A stretch of DNA of 64,000 bases from contig NZ_CP032621.1 of assembly GCF_003627155.1 (NCBI RefSeq), forward strand, positions 248,001-312,000, written 5' to 3'. Origin of the DNA: Streptococcus gwangjuense (GTDB taxonomy: Bacteria; Bacillota; Bacilli; Lactobacillales; Streptococcaceae). Position numbers and translations under genes: made by a program. The notes below the pieces were generated by a model. It searched no databases and was not told the origin of the DNA. It saw only the letters and a list, made by a program, of their open reading frames with translations. Shown here piece after piece: positions 63,456 through 64,000 of this stretch; the stretch's first letter is position 1, and every line of letters begins with the position of its first letter.

Positions 63456-64000
63456 ATGGCAGTAATGAAAATTGAGTATTACTCACAAGTCTTGGATATG
63501 GAGTGGGGAGTGAATGTTCTTTACCCCGATGTCAATCGAGTGGAAGAACCAGAGTGTACAGATATCCCTGTCTTGTACCTCTTGCACGGGATGTCTGGCA
63601 ATCATAATAGTTGGCTCAAGCGGACCAATGTAGAACGCTTGCTTCGAGGAACCAATCTCATCGTCGTCATGCCCAATACCAGCAACGGTTGGTACACCGA
63701 TACCCAGTATGGTTTTGACTATTACACAGCTCTAGCAGAGGAATTACCACAGGTTTTGAAACGTTTCTTCCCTAATATGACTAGTAAACGTGAAAAGACC
63801 TTTATCGCTGGTCTCTCTATGGGTGGCTACGGCTGTTTCAAACTGGCTCTTGCTACAAATCGTTTTTCTCATGCAGCTAGCTTCTCAGGCGCCCTTAGCT
63901 TTCAAGATTTTTCTCCTGAAAGCCAAGATCTGGGAACGCCAGCATACTGGAGAGGTGTTTTTGGGGAGATTAAAGACTGGACAACTAGTCCCTATTCGCT
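63456..64000 (+). CDS. estA: Tributyrin esterase-like alpha/beta-hydrolase EstA, 3' end outside window
   Basis: ATG 63456 after AGAGGAAAAATT opens a frame to the window end (181 residues visible). It has [26 protein letters not shown] and the nucleophile elbow [16 protein letters not shown], as in esterase D/tributyrin esterase (EstA), a pneumococcal surface or secreted esterase acting on short acyl chains and O-acetyl groups. The catalytic Asp and His lie beyond the edge. It is the third gene of the recJ-rnjA-estA series. Confidence 0.93.
   Translation, partial: MAVMKIEYYSQVLDMEWGVNVLYPDVNRVEEPECTDIPVLYLLHGMSGNHNSWLKRTNVERLLRGTNLIVVMPNTSNGWYTDTQYGFDYYTALAEELPQVLKRFFPNMTSKREKTFIAGLSMGGYGCFKLALATNRFSHAASFSGALSFQDFSPESQDLGTPAYWRGVFGEIKDWTTSPYS

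Overview
The window is a low-GC Firmicute chromosome segment that reads as a Mitis-group Streptococcus. The evidence is the psaBCA-tpx manganese locus with a PsaA almost identical to the pneumococcal protein as I remember it, BOX repeats, a CshA-type LPXTG adhesin with a YSIRK-type signal, an SpNOX-like oxidase, Rgg/XRE-type relics and many pneumococcus-like neighbourhoods (TCS01-like pair before thrS; amino-acid ABC operon, recJ, rnjA, estA in a row). Gene order differs from S. pneumoniae in several places, so S. mitis, S. oralis or a close relative is more likely than S. pneumoniae itself. I see no tRNA or rRNA gene, no CRISPR array, no prophage and no intact insertion sequence.

Region 1 (1-6583) is a type I restriction-modification island: the 3' end of hsdM, a wrecked rhuM-like gene, an Abi_2/HEPN abortive-infection gene, an hsdS with three target-recognition domains instead of two, and hsdR. 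Region 2 (6718-10977) holds a DUF1722 gene overlapping a pyrimidine-dimer glycosylase gene, then metE-metF behind a MetR-type palindrome. Region 3 (10980-22746) is housekeeping: a structured leader before pnp, cysE, a two-domain GNAT gene broken by one stop codon, a RibD/DHFR-like gene, cysS-mrnC-PucR-type regulator, msmK with a cre-like site, relA and dtd.

Region 4 (22754-32174) has two paralogous small membrane proteins, pnuC, the manganese regulator psaR, tpx, psaA-psaC-psaB under a clear PsaR operator, pepO, a lipoprotein and an MBL-fold hydrolase. Region 5 (32782-40899) is one 8.1-kb gene for a 2705-residue CshA-like fibrillar adhesin with nine fibril repeats and twelve almost identical 150-bp repeats. 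Region 6 (40990-43660) has a lipase-fold protein and a membrane-tethered flavoreductase-like protein beside a TetR gene; identical 28-bp operator-like sites lie before both of the latter.

Region 7 (44036-50829) is the accessory part: a two-component system, relics of an XRE regulator and of a radical-SAM/SPASM protein in front of an intact peptide-type ABC exporter, then a mosaic of ion-channel genes (a DUF389 fragment, a TMEM175 fragment, an intact two-helix K+ channel and an intact DUF389 protein). Region 8 (50851-64000) returns to core genes: thrS with a T-box, a metallophosphoesterase, an Rrf2 regulator, an SpNOX-like flavocytochrome, a polar amino-acid ABC operon, recJ, rnjA and the start of estA.

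The strongest leads are the three-TRD HsdS with tunable TSEL repeats inside a defence island, the decayed RiPP-like locus with its surviving exporter, the TetR/flavoreductase module with paired operators, the K+ channel-DUF389 cluster, and BOX elements that sit between stop codon and terminator in the same orientation three times.
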